A DNA stretch of 64,000 nucleotides from Desulfotignum sp. (GCA_011390635.1 JAABSA010000002.1:124308-188307), one strand, 5' to 3'; positions 47,513-57,768 are shown, counted from the stretch's first letter. A program made the numbers and translations. Notes: generated by a model from the sequence alone, not told the origin.

Positions 47513-47546
47513 AATGGCCCGGTGATGATAATATCACCGGGCCATT
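47513..47546 (-). terminator. Terminator of the second porin
   Basis: AATGGCCCGGTGAT, a six-base loop and the exact complement form a perfect 14-base stem about 70 bases after the stop, followed on the minus strand by a T-rich stretch. Confidence 0.75.
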
Positions 47547-47614
47547 GCAAAAATTCAGGTGGTTGTGGTAGAACTGCGGGTAATGCTTCTACATCAGATT
47601 ATACAAATCCAAAA

Positions 47615-48643
47615 TTAGAAGTTGATCTGCCATTTGGCACCCACATAGGTAAGTTCTCTGCTGCCGGCTTCATCACCGTCAAATCTACCGATTTCAGGGG
47701 TAATAAACACACCGGGAGCCAGGGTGATCGTAGACTGCAGATAGTATGCCTGCACTTCGTTTTCAACACTGAGAACATCTGTTTCTGCCCAGCCGTAACC
47801 AACTTCAAAGGCCAACATGTCAGTGGCTTTAAAACCAGCGGCAATCATGAAACCCATAACATCATTGTCTTCAATTTTATTGTTTACTGCATCATATGCT
47901 GCAAAGCCGTCATTCCATGCATTGTCACCATCAACGGAAACTGCAATCAGGTTACCGGCATTTTCACCAGTATACACATTACCGCCAACATAGAATGCAC
48001 CCAGGTCTGCTCTTGCACCAACGGCAACAACCCAGGAATCAACATCATTATCGCCCAGTTCATAGGTCTGGTAACCACCGGCAAAGTGTGCGCTGAAGGC
48101 ATCCATTTTCAAAACATAGGATGCTTCGATTGCCGGAAAATCAACTTCTGTACCGAAACCGGTACCAAGACCATTGGTATTGGTATCTGTGGCTGCGATT
48201 TCAAAATCACCGAATTTCAGGCGGATCATGGACTGACGACCGGAGTATACACCACCCTGGGCCAGCAGGTCGTTGTCAGAACCGAACACCTGGTTTGAGT
48301 AGAACATGTTCAGCGGGGTATAGTGCTGACCAATACCCAGAGAGCCTGCACCAAAATTCCATTCACCCCAGAGGATACGGACATTGACGCCTGTGCCGTA
48401 TTCAAAACGGCCGGTCAGTTCGTCAGATACTTTTACACTGGCACCGATACGGGAGTTGCCCTGCAGGTTCTGTTCGTAATCTGTGGTGTCACGCAGGTCA
48501 TTAAATTCTATATTGTCATCTCTGTCCACAAGAAAAGTGGCAACACGGGCAGACCCGTAAAAATTCCAGTCAGCTGCTGCTGCTGTCATTGCAGAACCTG
48601 CAACCAAAGCAAGGGCTGCAACCAAAACCATTAATTTTTTCAT
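47615..48643 (-). CDS. Outer-membrane porin (second of a tandem pair)
   Basis: The 342-residue protein has a signal peptide (MKKLMVLVAALALVAGSAM, cleavage near AAAAD), the WNFYGSARVATF start, RILWGEWNFGAGSLGIGQHYTPL in common with its neighbour, and the final KWQINF. AAGGAG lies before the start. Tandem porins with separate promoters and terminators suggest independent expression. Confidence 0.85.
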   Translation of the reverse strand: MKKLMVLVAALALVAGSAMTAAAADWNFYGSARVATFLVDRDDNIEFNDLRDTTDYEQNLQGNSRIGASVKVSDELTGRFEYGTGVNVRILWGEWNFGAGSLGIGQHYTPLNMFYSNQVFGSDNDLLAQGGVYSGRQSMIRLKFGDFEIAATDTNTNGLGTGFGTEVDFPAIEASYVLKMDAFSAHFAGGYQTYELGDNDVDSWVVAVGARADLGAFYVGGNVYTGENAGNLIAVSVDGDNAWNDGFAAYDAVNNKIEDNDVMGFMIAAGFKATDMLAFEVGYGWAETDVLSVENEVQAYYLQSTITLAPGVFITPEIGRFDGDEAGSRELTYVGAKWQINF

Positions 48644-48730
48644 CTTTTTCTCCTTAAAATTTTGTAAATAACCACCTGAAATTCAGCGCCATGCCTTCCT
48701 TTTAAGGGCATGACACCAAATCAGTATCCC

Positions 48731-48759
48731 TTTTAAAGCAGTTTATATAACATTGTCAA
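48731..48759 (-). promoter_or_regulatory. Promoter of the second porin
   Basis: TTGACA (48754-48759) and TTAAAA (48731-48736) are separated by 17 bases on the minus strand. Confidence 0.5.
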
Positions 48760-48781
48760 TCATTTTTTTATTATTTTCCCA

Positions 48782-50410
48782 TTATTTCAATTCATAGGAA
48801 ATAATACTGGAGGCTTTGTCCTTGGATAAAATCGCCAGTTTTGTCTGGGTCACCACGGACACAACCAGTTCATCTTTACCATCCCCGTTGATATCGGCAA
48901 CAGCAAAATCACTGATCCATCCCTGAAGGGCGCCGGTCTGGAAGATCGGTGCCAGGGCGATCCCGTTCCAGGAAAGCACCTGTATGGAACCGTTTTTAAA
49001 CCGCTTGTACCTGCCCATGGCCCCACCACCAAACTCATTGTTCTGCACAGCTAAAATTTCCGGTTTGTCATCTTCATCCATATCATGCAGTATAATTCTT
49101 GGATGAAGATAGATCCGTTCCCGGTAAGAGGCATCTGTGTCATTGCTCGGCATGAGCCACACATGGGCCGTGCCCCCGTATTTATCCGTGCTTTCCCATT
49201 CAATGGTACCGGTGTCACCGGTCACCACCAGGCGGCCGAACCGGTTGGTCATCACATACTCTTCAGCAGTCTCACTTGTAACAGGGCCTTTGGCCAGAGA
49301 CAGTATGGAAGTGTTTCTGGGAAACCGCATCTGCTTTTGCCTGGTATAGGTGGAACCTTCCGCCTGCATGATGGAAATACGTCCATCAAAGGGGCTGTTG
49401 CCGGTATACTGGCCCAGGAGGGTGGGGGTGGTGTCCGGTGTTTGTATGATCCGGTAATAATAGGACTGGTTGTCCACCAGGGTCACATAATCGGATCCAT
49501 TGTATTCCACCACAAAGGACTGGAGGCTGTCTCTGTGAATACTCAGGCTGGTGACAAAAATTTCCGGAAAACCGTTTCCGTTGATATCTGCAATGTCCAG
49601 GGACACGATGCGGTTGGTGGAGGAGTATTCCAGCTGCTTTTCCAGCACCAGCTGGTTTCCGGACATCTGATGGATCATGAGCGTATCGTCCGTGGCTGCC
49701 ACCACCTGAATGGTGCCGTCTTTGTTCAGATCCCCGGCCGCCATGGCGGTGATGACCCCTTCAAAGGCCAGGTGGGTGGCAAATCCTTTGCCCCCGGGCT
49801 GCTGCAGGTTGACAAACCCGCCCTGGTAAGCCGCACCCTGTCCTGCAGCCTGAAATCCTCCCGGCGCCTGGGGGCCTTCCGGGGCGGGCTGGACATACAG
49901 TTCATTGGCAATGGAACGGTTGAACACCTTGAGGTTGATATCCCCGGCAAAGGTGTTCACCAAAGGAATCACATCCCCCATGTTGTTGCTCTGCTCAAAA
50001 AAGGTCAGGGCCGGCGCATCGCCTGCAACATCCACCATGGCGGCATCCAAACTGACGCTTTCCCCGAAATGGGTCAGGCTGCCGAACAGCACATAATCCG
50101 CACCCAGCTGTTCCCCGATGGCCATGGCCCGGTCCCGGGTCAGGGCGGTTGCGGTATCTGTGGATGCCCGGGCCATGGCAGCGTCAACGGTGGCCCGGTC
50201 CAGCACATCCACCTTTCCCGGATCGGACAGACGGGATGACAGCATGGAAAAAAGTCCATTCTGCAGAAAGGTCAGATCCTGGGGGGAATTCATGGCAAAA
50301 GGAAGAATGGCCACGGTTTTGGGTGCAGCATATACCGCCGGGGTGATGCCGGCAAGTATGATTATTGATACTATACACCCGGATAATACTGCAAATAGTC
50401 TGGATTTCAA
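48782..50410 (-). CDS. Exported FG-GAP/VCBS-repeat protein with FlgO/TolB-N-like domain
   Basis: The 542-residue protein has a signal peptide (to about residue 28), then the same VAILPFAMNSPQ domain as the exported protein at 41983-42663, up to about residue 190. A Pro/Gly/Gln linker follows, then FG-GAP-like repeats with calcium-loop patterns DLNKDGT, DINGNGFPEI, DMDEDDKPEI and DINGDGKDEL, probably a beta-propeller. It is likely periplasmic or outer-membrane linked. Function is unknown. Confidence 0.8.
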   Translation of the reverse strand: MKSRLFAVLSGCIVSIIILAGITPAVYAAPKTVAILPFAMNSPQDLTFLQNGLFSMLSSRLSDPGKVDVLDRATVDAAMARASTDTATALTRDRAMAIGEQLGADYVLFGSLTHFGESVSLDAAMVDVAGDAPALTFFEQSNNMGDVIPLVNTFAGDINLKVFNRSIANELYVQPAPEGPQAPGGFQAAGQGAAYQGGFVNLQQPGGKGFATHLAFEGVITAMAAGDLNKDGTIQVVAATDDTLMIHQMSGNQLVLEKQLEYSSTNRIVSLDIADINGNGFPEIFVTSLSIHRDSLQSFVVEYNGSDYVTLVDNQSYYYRIIQTPDTTPTLLGQYTGNSPFDGRISIMQAEGSTYTRQKQMRFPRNTSILSLAKGPVTSETAEEYVMTNRFGRLVVTGDTGTIEWESTDKYGGTAHVWLMPSNDTDASYRERIYLHPRIILHDMDEDDKPEILAVQNNEFGGGAMGRYKRFKNGSIQVLSWNGIALAPIFQTGALQGWISDFAVADINGDGKDELVVSVVTQTKLAILSKDKASSIISYELK

Positions 50411-50493
50411 AACAATACTCCTACATAATGGTATGGGGTTGATGATCCGTATAATATTTTTTTGTTTCCGGCACTATATATCAACCGGAATTA

Positions 50494-52434
50494 TCAGACA
50501 ACCCTTTTGAACAGCTTTTCCATCCGGGTTTTGTCAAAGCTCACCATGGTGGGCCTGCCATGGGGGCAGTGAAAGGGATTGTCACAGGCAAACAGATCTT
50601 TTATCAGGGATTCCATCTCCTGCAGGGACATGGATCTATTGGCCTGTACGGCATGGTGACAGGCCATGGAGATAAGACAGTTTTCCAGCCATTGTTCTGT
50701 GACGGCAGTGTCGGAGGTTTCCATGAGGGTTTCCACAATACCCTGCACCAGAGATGTCACTGTTTTTTGTGCCAGAAGACCGGGCACTGCCTTGACCACG
50801 AAAGTTGTGCCCCCAAAGGGTTCGATGACCAGGCCCAGATCCGCCAGTTCCGCCAGGATGCCGGACAGAAGATCCGCCTCCCCTGCACTGAATTCCAGGG
50901 TTTCCGGCACCAGCAGGTACTGGCTGTCTTTGGGCAGATGTGCATGCCGGTGTTTCAATGCCTCGTACACCACCCGTTCATGGGCTGCATGCTGGTCCAC
51001 CAGTAGCAGACGTCCTTGCTGCTCTGCAATGATATAGGTGCCCAGCACCTGGCCCAAAACCGTGGGACCGGTCCGGGCGGCAGCATCATCAGAGGTCTGC
51101 CTCTCCGCAGGGGGCAAAGGACTTCGGGTCCGGTCCGCCTTACCTGCAGGGACTGGCATGGACTGGTGTAATGGGGTTGAGGGGTTTGATGAATCCGGTG
51201 ATGGTGTTTCTCCCGCCTGGTTTGCAGCAAAGATTGATGACCTACAGAATGCATCAGATCCACCTGATAGGTCTGACGGGCCTTGCTGAGCCATATTGTC
51301 TGGCGCGGTCGCCCTTCTTCCCTCGCCCCATTGGAGGGGTGCCTGAACCGATCTATATTCCCGGCCCGGTTCTCCCCATGACCTGTCCAGGGACTCGGAA
51401 GTCCGGGACCGGGGCATCTGCCGTGATCCCGTATAGGAGGTGACTGTCTGCTGGGCCGCAATCAGGGCCGTTTCCACCGCCTGCACCACCGCCTGGTACA
51501 CCGGCCGGGGGGACAAAAACTTTATTTCCCGTTTGGAGGGGTGGACATTCACATCCACCTGGTCGCAGGGCAGATCACAGCAGACAACCGCCACAGGAAA
51601 CCTTCCTTTCATGATCCGCCCGGCAAACCCTCGGAACACGGCCGCCACAATACCTTTGTCATACACCAGGCGGTTGTTCACAAACAGATAGATGCGGTTG
51701 GAGGTGGACCTTGTCACGGCCGGGTTGGCGCAGACCCCGGATATGCGGATATCACCGGCCCTGTGATCCATGGGATAGAGCTGGTCTGCCACATCCTTTC
51801 CCAGCACCAGCATGGACCGGTGCAAAAGATCCTGGTCCGGAGGAAAATGCCTGATAAGCTTTTTACCGGCAAACAACCTGAATCCCACTTTTGGATTTCC
51901 CAGGGCCATGCCGGAAATGGTATCTGTAATATGACCGGCTTCGGTGGTGTCGGCCTTGAGAAATTTACGCCGGGCCGGGGTGTTGAAAAACAATTGCTTT
52001 ACTTCCACCATGGTGCCGGCCGGGGCCCCTGCATCCGACACGTGCAGCAGTCTGCCCCCTGCCATTTCCACCCTGGCGGCAATATCGGCATCCCGGGGTC
52101 TGGTCACCAGACAAAACCGGGACACCGATGCAATGGAGGGCAACGCCTCTCCTCTGAATCCAAAGGTGGCAATGGCAAACAGATCCTTCTGGTCGAAAAT
52201 CTTGCTGGTGGCATACCGTTCAATGGCCAGCAGGGCCTGGTCCCGGGACAGTCCTGCCCCGTCATCAGACACCCGGACCAGTGACTTGCCCCCTTTTTCA
52301 ATCTCAATGGTAATGCGCGTAGCACCTGCATCGATGCTGTTTTCCACCAGTTCCTTTACCACGGATGACGGCCGCTGCACCACCTCTCCGGCCGCAATCT
52401 GATTGGAAAGGATTTCCGGCAGAATACGGATCAA
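50494..52434 (-). CDS. mutL: DNA mismatch repair protein MutL
   Basis: The 646-residue protein has the GHKL ATPase motifs NQIAAGEVVQRPSSVVKELV, DDGAG and TRGEALPSI-like (FGFRGEALPSI), a variable linker, and a C-terminal domain with DQHAAHERVVYE, the DQHA(x2)E(x4)E endonuclease motif, plus CPHGRPTM. So it should be a nicking MutL; mutS and mutH are not in the window. The start is TTG 52434, overlapping the stop of the small upstream gene (TTGA). Confidence 0.96.
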   Translation of the reverse strand: MIRILPEILSNQIAAGEVVQRPSSVVKELVENSIDAGATRITIEIEKGGKSLVRVSDDGAGLSRDQALLAIERYATSKIFDQKDLFAIATFGFRGEALPSIASVSRFCLVTRPRDADIAARVEMAGGRLLHVSDAGAPAGTMVEVKQLFFNTPARRKFLKADTTEAGHITDTISGMALGNPKVGFRLFAGKKLIRHFPPDQDLLHRSMLVLGKDVADQLYPMDHRAGDIRISGVCANPAVTRSTSNRIYLFVNNRLVYDKGIVAAVFRGFAGRIMKGRFPVAVVCCDLPCDQVDVNVHPSKREIKFLSPRPVYQAVVQAVETALIAAQQTVTSYTGSRQMPRSRTSESLDRSWGEPGREYRSVQAPLQWGEGRRATAPDNMAQQGPSDLSGGSDAFCRSSIFAANQAGETPSPDSSNPSTPLHQSMPVPAGKADRTRSPLPPAERQTSDDAAARTGPTVLGQVLGTYIIAEQQGRLLLVDQHAAHERVVYEALKHRHAHLPKDSQYLLVPETLEFSAGEADLLSGILAELADLGLVIEPFGGTTFVVKAVPGLLAQKTVTSLVQGIVETLMETSDTAVTEQWLENCLISMACHHAVQANRSMSLQEMESLIKDLFACDNPFHCPHGRPTMVSFDKTRMEKLFKRVV

Positions 52435-52616
52435 TCCTGGTTTTCCTGTTTCACAAACCGCATCAGAAAGTCAGAGTCTTTGGGGCTCAGGTCAAACTGC
52501 AGGGCTGCGTCATTGGCCAGTTTTGTTGCCGGGGTATCCGGTGATTTTCTGCGCTCATCACTGATCCACTGGATCGCTTTTTTCAGGGCTTCCCCCTGGG
52601 GTTGGACAGTACTCAT
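52431..52616 (-). CDS. Small conserved protein upstream of mutL
   Basis: The 61-residue protein, MSTVQPQGEALKKAIQW and then a helical SPKDSDFLMRF end, is compact and charged, without a motif I can name. It lies 15 bases after gatA and overlaps mutL, so it is expressed with them. Confidence 0.75.
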   Translation of the reverse strand: MSTVQPQGEALKKAIQWISDERRKSPDTPATKLANDAALQFDLSPKDSDFLMRFVKQENQD

Positions 52617-52631
52617 GATTTTTTCCTTTTT

Positions 52632-54104
52632 TTACAGGGTCGGGAACAACTGGTCCAGGCCCAGGGATTTTTCCATCCCGTATCCAGCCCGCACCAGAGA
52701 CAATTCATCAAACCGGCCTGCCATCATCTGGATGCCGATGGGAAGGCCTTTGGCACTGAATCCGCCGGGAACCGAAATGCCGGGCACCCCGGCCATGTTG
52801 GCGGACAATGTAAAAATATCGGTCAAATACATGGTCAAAGGATCATCGGTTTTCTCTCCAATACGAAACGCAGGGGTGGGTGCCACCGGTGCAAGCAGAA
52901 TATCACAGGTTTCAAATGCCTTTGAAAAATCAGCCATGATCATGGCCCGCACCTGGGAGGCTTTGCCGTAATAGGCATCATAATACCCGGCAGACAGGGC
53001 ATAGGTGCCGATGATGATCCTGCGCTGGACTTCCTGGCCGAACCCTTCAGACCTGGTGTGTTTGTACATATCCATGAGATCACGGGGCTGTTCGGCCCGG
53101 AAACCGTATTTCACCCCGTCAAACCGTGCCAGGTTGGAGCTGGCTTCACACGGGGCGATGATATAATAGGCTGCCACCACATATTGTGTATGGGGCAAAG
53201 ACACCTCCACGGTGGCTGCTCCCAGGTCTTCCACCAAACGCCGGGCGTTTTCAAACACTGCCAGCACATCCGGATCAATGCCTTCCATGCCCAGGTATTC
53301 TTTGGGGATCCCCACTGTCATGCCGGAAAGGCCGTCCCTGTCAAAGGCGGCCAGTCCATCGGTGAAATCGGGCACATCCTTTGGCGCGGAGGTGGAGTCT
53401 TTCGGGTCATGGCCGGCAATGAGGTTCAGCACCATGGCCGCATCTTCCACGGTGCGGGTGATGGGTCCGATCTGGTCCAGAGAAGAGGCATAGGACACAA
53501 GACCGAACCGTGACACCCGGCCGTAGGTTGGTTTGAGCCCCACAACCCCGCAATGGGAGGCGGGCTGACGGATGGAGCCGCCGGTATCGGAGCCCAGGGC
53601 TGCACAACAGAACCGGGCTGCCACGGCAGCAGCAGATCCCCCGCTGGAGCCGCCGGGCACATAATCGGTGTTCCAGGGGTTTTTGGTGGGAAAATAGGCG
53701 GAATTTTCCGTGGACGAGCCCATGGCAAATTCATCCATATTGGTCTTGCCGATGATCACCCCATGGGCCTGTTTGAACTTTTCCACCACAGTGGCATCAT
53801 ATCGGGGTATGAAATTATCCAGCATTTTGGACCCGCAGGTGGTACGCATCCCCCTGGTGCACAAAAGGTCTTTCATTGCAACGGGGATACCTGTAAAAAC
53901 CGTGTGTTTTCCGGCTGCTATCTGTTGATCGGCCGCTTTGGCAAGGGCAAGGGCATCTGCCTTGTCCACAGACAAAAAACTGTTGATGGCATCATCATGG
54001 GTGTCAATACGGTCCAGAAATGATCGGGTAAGTTCCAGAGAGGATATTTTTTTTTCCCCCAGCAGCCGGGAGGCTTGCGCCAGGGTCAGCGTGTGTAAAT
54101 CCAT
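52632..54104 (-). CDS. gatA: Asp-tRNA(Asn)/Glu-tRNA(Gln) amidotransferase subunit A
   Basis: GatA releases ammonia from glutamine for the amidation. The 490-residue amidase has the catalytic Lys in PVAMKDLLC and the GSSGGSAAAVAARF and GSDTGGSIRQPASHCG segments with the Ser-cisSer pair. It follows gatC after 29 bases. Confidence 0.97.
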   Translation of the reverse strand: MDLHTLTLAQASRLLGEKKISSLELTRSFLDRIDTHDDAINSFLSVDKADALALAKAADQQIAAGKHTVFTGIPVAMKDLLCTRGMRTTCGSKMLDNFIPRYDATVVEKFKQAHGVIIGKTNMDEFAMGSSTENSAYFPTKNPWNTDYVPGGSSGGSAAAVAARFCCAALGSDTGGSIRQPASHCGVVGLKPTYGRVSRFGLVSYASSLDQIGPITRTVEDAAMVLNLIAGHDPKDSTSAPKDVPDFTDGLAAFDRDGLSGMTVGIPKEYLGMEGIDPDVLAVFENARRLVEDLGAATVEVSLPHTQYVVAAYYIIAPCEASSNLARFDGVKYGFRAEQPRDLMDMYKHTRSEGFGQEVQRRIIIGTYALSAGYYDAYYGKASQVRAMIMADFSKAFETCDILLAPVAPTPAFRIGEKTDDPLTMYLTDIFTLSANMAGVPGISVPGGFSAKGLPIGIQMMAGRFDELSLVRAGYGMEKSLGLDQLFPTL

Positions 54105-54133
54105 TTGAATTGTCCTTATGCAATCTATCGGGA

Positions 54134-54421
54134 TTATGTGATCACCCGTGGTACCAGATAATAGTCTTCGTCTTTTTCCGGGGCGTTGGCCAGGGTGACC
54201 TTTGGACCGGGACTTGGAAAAACCTTGTCTTCCCGCAGGACATTCTGCATGAATGCGGCCCCGGATGCCGGTTTCACCCCTGTTACATCCACATGGGCAA
54301 GTTTGTCCATGTAATCCAAAATACTGCTCAGCTGCTCACAAAGGGCCTCTTTGTGCTGGTCATCAATTTCAAGACGTGCCAGATGGGCGATGTTTTCCAC
54401 TTCTTGTCGGGATATTTTCAT
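54134..54421 (-). CDS. gatC: Asp-tRNA(Asn)/Glu-tRNA(Gln) amidotransferase subunit C
   Basis: The 95-residue protein has the family pattern VENIAHLARLEI, LSSILDYMDKLAHVDVTGV and the C-terminal NAPEKDEDYYLVPRVI. It overlaps the upstream SPOR gene by four bases. Confidence 0.95.
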   Translation of the reverse strand: MKISRQEVENIAHLARLEIDDQHKEALCEQLSSILDYMDKLAHVDVTGVKPASGAAFMQNVLREDKVFPSPGPKVTLANAPEKDEDYYLVPRVIT

Positions 54422-55218
54422 GGGTTTTCCTCTTTAATGATCATGCCGTTGATACCGGCCTGGTTCAGCTTTTCAAGATACCTGAGCGCTGCATCACGGG
54501 TGGCAAAGTCCCCTACCCGCACCCGGTACCAGGTCACACCGTCTATTTTTTTGCTGGTACGGGTCGCGGCAAATCCCTTTTCATCCAGGATGGCGGTCTG
54601 GGTGACCGCATCGGTAAAGGTTTTAAAGGCAGCCACCTGGATGGTGTAGGCGGCACCGGCATCCCCGGGGGACACTGTTTTTGCGGCAGTCATCTTTTTT
54701 TGCGCTGCCGTTGATGCGTGGTCAGCAGGCGCTGAATCATCAGATACGTGATCTTCAGGTGCGGCATCTGTTTTGTCAACCATTCTTTTGAACGTGGCGG
54801 CTTTTTTACTGGTTTTCACCGGAACCGCATCCGATAGTTCCGGTACCGCCTGTTCACCCCGGGGCGGTGCAGCCTGGACAACCTGATCCACAGTTGCCGT
54901 ATCAGCGCCGTGCGTGCCCGACTTATTACCCCGTGCATCGTTGCCGAAATCTGCAAACGCTCTGGTTTCCAGCGCCTGCTGCTCTGGTTCAACAGGATTG
55001 TTCAGGGCATCATAATAATACAACGCAATTTTTTCATCCTGTTTTGCCGGATGTTCCAATGTTTGCGTTTTTTTGACCATGGCCTGGAGCCGTTCCTGAA
55101 ATCCTTTGGTTTCAAAAGTCACCGGCGCTGTTCCCCGGCCCACCATGATCCCCAGCAAAAACATCCATGCGCCGATAAATATATAAATGCTATATTTTAT
55201 GGTCCCTTTAAAGGACAT
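54418..55218 (-). CDS. SPOR-domain membrane protein
   Basis: The 266-residue protein has a short cytoplasmic start, one membrane helix (residues 9-27, IYIFIGAWMFLLGIMVG), a long low-complexity linker rich in Ala, Asp and Lys, and a C-terminal SPOR domain (about 190-263, YTIQVAAFKTFTDAVTQ, GVTWYRVRVGDF). SPOR domains bind denuded septal peptidoglycan. It sits between argS and gatC. Confidence 0.9.
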   Translation of the reverse strand: MSFKGTIKYSIYIFIGAWMFLLGIMVGRGTAPVTFETKGFQERLQAMVKKTQTLEHPAKQDEKIALYYYDALNNPVEPEQQALETRAFADFGNDARGNKSGTHGADTATVDQVVQAAPPRGEQAVPELSDAVPVKTSKKAATFKRMVDKTDAAPEDHVSDDSAPADHASTAAQKKMTAAKTVSPGDAGAAYTIQVAAFKTFTDAVTQTAILDEKGFAATRTSKKIDGVTWYRVRVGDFATRDAALRYLEKLNQAGINGMIIKEENP

Positions 55219-55220
55219 GG

Positions 55221-56888
55221 TTACATTCTTTCAGGCGCAGACACCCCTAAAAGTGCAAGTCCGTTACGGATCACTTTTTTCACGGCCATCACCAGGCAAA
55301 GCCTTGCCTGTGACAAAGAACTGTCTGCGGTGATCACCTTATGCCGGTTGTAATAGACATGAAACGCCGATGCCAGGGACATGAGATAGGTGAAGATCAC
55401 ATGGGGATGGCAGGTGGCTGCACTTTTTTGCACCTGTTCAGGAAATCCTGCCAGGATCTTGATCAGATTGATTTCTTCTTTTTCCACAAGAAGATGCAGA
55501 TTTTTGCCCCTGGTAACATCTTTGTCCGCTACCAGGTTCTGTTCTGCTGCCTTGGACCAGATACCGGCAATCCTTGCATGGACATACTGGACATAATAGA
55601 CCGGGTTGTCACTGCTCTTCTGCTTTGCCACTTCCAGGTCGAAATCCAGGCCGGAATCATAGCTGCGGCTTAAAAACATAAACCGTGCTGCATCCTTTCC
55701 CACCTCATCCACAATATCCTTGAGGGTAACAAATTCTCCGGCCCTGGTGGACATCTGCACAGGCTTACCGCCCCGCAGCAGGTTCACCAGCTGCACCAGA
55801 ATGACCTGAAACTGTTCCCGCTTTTTCCCCAGGGCAACGATTGATGCGGCCATACGGTTGATATACCCGTGGTGGTCCGCACCCCAGACATCGATGACCC
55901 GGTCGAATCCGCGTTCATATTTTTCCTGGTGATAGGCAATATCCGAGGCAAAATAGGTGGTCATGGCGTTGCTTCTCACCACAACCCGATCTTTTTCATC
56001 CCCGAAATCACTGGTTCTGAACCACAGTGCCCCGTCTTTTTCATACACCAGGTCCAAGGCTTTGAGATCTGTGATGGTTTGTTGAAGCCGGCCTGAATCA
56101 TACAGGCTCTGTTCACTGAACCACTGGTCAAAGGCCACGCCGAACGATGCCAGATCATTGCGGATATCCCCAAGAATCTGTTGGGCCGCATACCTGGCAC
56201 ACACCGCAATGGCCGCATCATCGCTCAGGTTGACAAAATCCGGGCCTTCCGCTGCCAGGACCCGGCCTGCCAGGTCTTTGATATACTCTCCCTTGTAGCA
56301 GTCATCGGGAAAATCGATACTGCGGCCGGCCATCTCCAGAAGCCTGAACCAGACCGATGTGCCCAGGGTTTTTATCTGCCTGCCTGAATCATTGATATAA
56401 TATTCTTTGGACACCGAAAACCCGGCAAAGGCCAGAATATTTCCCACGGCATCCCCCACGGCAGCTCCCCTGCCATGCCCCACGTGCAGCGGTCCGGTGG
56501 GATTGGCACTGACAAATTCCACCTGGACTTTTTCGTTCCGGCCAAAATCCGATGCCCCGTATCGTTCATCTGCTGCAAGTACCTGGTCCACCACAGGGTG
56601 CCAGGCTGACGGCCGCAGAAAAAAATTGATAAACCCGGGCCCGGCCACTTCGACTTTATCAATGAAATCAACGGGATCCATGGCTGCAATAAGGGCCTTT
56701 GCAATTTTTCGGGGGGCCATTTTCTGGATGCCTGCAGACACCATGGCAAAATTGGTGGACAAATCCCCCTGGGAGTCATGTTTAGGGGCTTCTATCTCCA
56801 TGTCCGGCATCTGGCTTGATGGCAGCATATCGTTGTCAAACGCCTTTTGGGCGGCATTTTGAACAATGTCTTTTACTAAATTTTTCAT
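55221..56888 (-). CDS. argS: Arginyl-tRNA synthetase
   Basis: The 555-residue class I synthetase has the HIGH motif [20 protein letters not shown] near residue 115, the GADHHGYI segment and the KMS-type [19 protein letters not shown]. The stop lies two bases before the SPOR gene start. Confidence 0.97.
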   Translation of the reverse strand: MKNLVKDIVQNAAQKAFDNDMLPSSQMPDMEIEAPKHDSQGDLSTNFAMVSAGIQKMAPRKIAKALIAAMDPVDFIDKVEVAGPGFINFFLRPSAWHPVVDQVLAADERYGASDFGRNEKVQVEFVSANPTGPLHVGHGRGAAVGDAVGNILAFAGFSVSKEYYINDSGRQIKTLGTSVWFRLLEMAGRSIDFPDDCYKGEYIKDLAGRVLAAEGPDFVNLSDDAAIAVCARYAAQQILGDIRNDLASFGVAFDQWFSEQSLYDSGRLQQTITDLKALDLVYEKDGALWFRTSDFGDEKDRVVVRSNAMTTYFASDIAYHQEKYERGFDRVIDVWGADHHGYINRMAASIVALGKKREQFQVILVQLVNLLRGGKPVQMSTRAGEFVTLKDIVDEVGKDAARFMFLSRSYDSGLDFDLEVAKQKSSDNPVYYVQYVHARIAGIWSKAAEQNLVADKDVTRGKNLHLLVEKEEINLIKILAGFPEQVQKSAATCHPHVIFTYLMSLASAFHVYYNRHKVITADSSLSQARLCLVMAVKKVIRNGLALLGVSAPERM

Positions 56889-56912
56889 AAGGTCCGGTAT
56901 TTTATCTGCTTT

Positions 56913-57365
56913 CTAATTTTCATGTTCAGAAATATCTTCAGGGGTAAATCTCGGGGTATCATCATCAGAATCGATTTCTTTAATTTCATCTTCTTTGGAA
57001 TCACCATCTTCATCCAAAAGCGCATCCAGCTCAACATCTTCATCTTCCAGCACAAATTCTTCCTCTTCTGCCAGGGTTTCAGAATCCTTAAATTCCACTA
57101 TCACTTTTTCCTGGGTTTCATCGGTGAAAAAATCACCGGTTTCTTCATGGAGTTTGACACACAGATCCCGGGTGGGGAAAAAAGACCTGCGCCGCAGCAG
57201 CCGGGTAAAGGGTTCCAATCCTTCCTGTGCTGCTTTGGTCATCTGGGCAAGATCATATTCTTCTTCATGCAGCGGCATGACAACACCGGGATCCACTTCA
57301 CTGGATTCAAGCACCGTCATGATATTGTCTTTCACATTTTTTTCAAAACGAATTTTCTGCTTCAT
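56913..57365 (-). CDS. Acidic protein of unknown function upstream of argS
   Basis: The 150-residue protein has an ordered N-terminal part (KIRFEKNVKDNIMTVLESSEV, LLRRRSFFPTRDLCVKLHEE) and a very acidic, probably disordered C-terminal third (about residues 100-150, dozens of Asp and Glu). AGGAG seven bases before ATG 57365 supports the start. No family is recognised. It may be co-transcribed with argS, whose start is 25 bases after its stop. Confidence 0.7.
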   Translation of the reverse strand: MKQKIRFEKNVKDNIMTVLESSEVDPGVVMPLHEEEYDLAQMTKAAQEGLEPFTRLLRRRSFFPTRDLCVKLHEETGDFFTDETQEKVIVEFKDSETLAEEEEFVLEDEDVELDALLDEDGDSKEDEIKEIDSDDDTPRFTPEDISEHEN

Positions 57366-57480
57366 CAATTATCTCCTGTAAATTGTCTTCTGTAAATTCA
57401 TTGGCCTGAAACCTCTTAATATAGCGCAACCATTCTTTGTGTCAATAAGAAGATGCGCTTTAAAAAATCCAAGTTAGGTA

Positions 57481-57509
57481 TTGACCTGTTTTGGCCAAGA
57501 TGATATATA
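57481..57509 (+). promoter_or_regulatory. Promoter of the tRNA-Ser pair
   Basis: TTGACC (57481-57486), 17 bases, then TATATA (57504-57509) end 16 bases before the first tRNA. Confidence 0.75.
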
Positions 57510-57525
57510 TTTTGGGTTAAATTTT

Positions 57526-57613
57526 GGAGGAGTGGCCGAGCGGCTGAAGGCGGCGGTCTTGAAAACCGTTAAGTGTCAAAGCTTCGTGGGTTCGAATCCT
57601 ACCTCCTCCGCCA
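57526..57613 (+). tRNA. tRNA-Ser (anticodon TGA)
   Basis: An acceptor stem GGAGGAG/CTCCTCC, a D-arm TGGCCGAGCGG, an anticodon loop CTTGAAA with anticodon TGA, a long variable arm as in class II tRNAs, a T-loop TTCGAAT and encoded CCA are all present. Confidence 0.97.
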
Positions 57614-57626
57614 CAAAAAATATCAC

Positions 57627-57718
57627 GGAGAAATGGCCGAGTGGCTGAAGGCGCTCGCCTGCTAAGCGAGTATGGGGGGAAACTTCCATCGAGAGTTCGA
57701 ATCTCTCTTTCTCCGCCA
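57627..57718 (+). tRNA. tRNA-Ser (anticodon GCT)
   Basis: An acceptor GGAGAAA/TTTCTCC, anticodon loop CTGCTAA with anticodon GCT, a long variable arm and encoded CCA are present. It lies 13 bases after the first tRNA-Ser and ends at a terminator. Confidence 0.97.
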
Positions 57719-57723
57719 GCATC

Positions 57724-57767
57724 AAGGGTTCGCAGGTTGAAATAACCATACCGCGGACCCTTTTTTT
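57724..57767 (+). terminator. Terminator of the tRNA pair
   Basis: GGGTTCGC pairs with GCGGACCC, with an inner GGTT/AACC stem, followed by seven T. Confidence 0.8.
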
Positions 57768-57768
57768 A

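Larger units (their letters stand above)
47276..47614. other. Gap between the tandem porins
   Basis: The gap holds the promoter of the downstream porin (47425-47454) and the terminator of the upstream one (47513-47546). No gene is seen. Confidence 0.7.
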
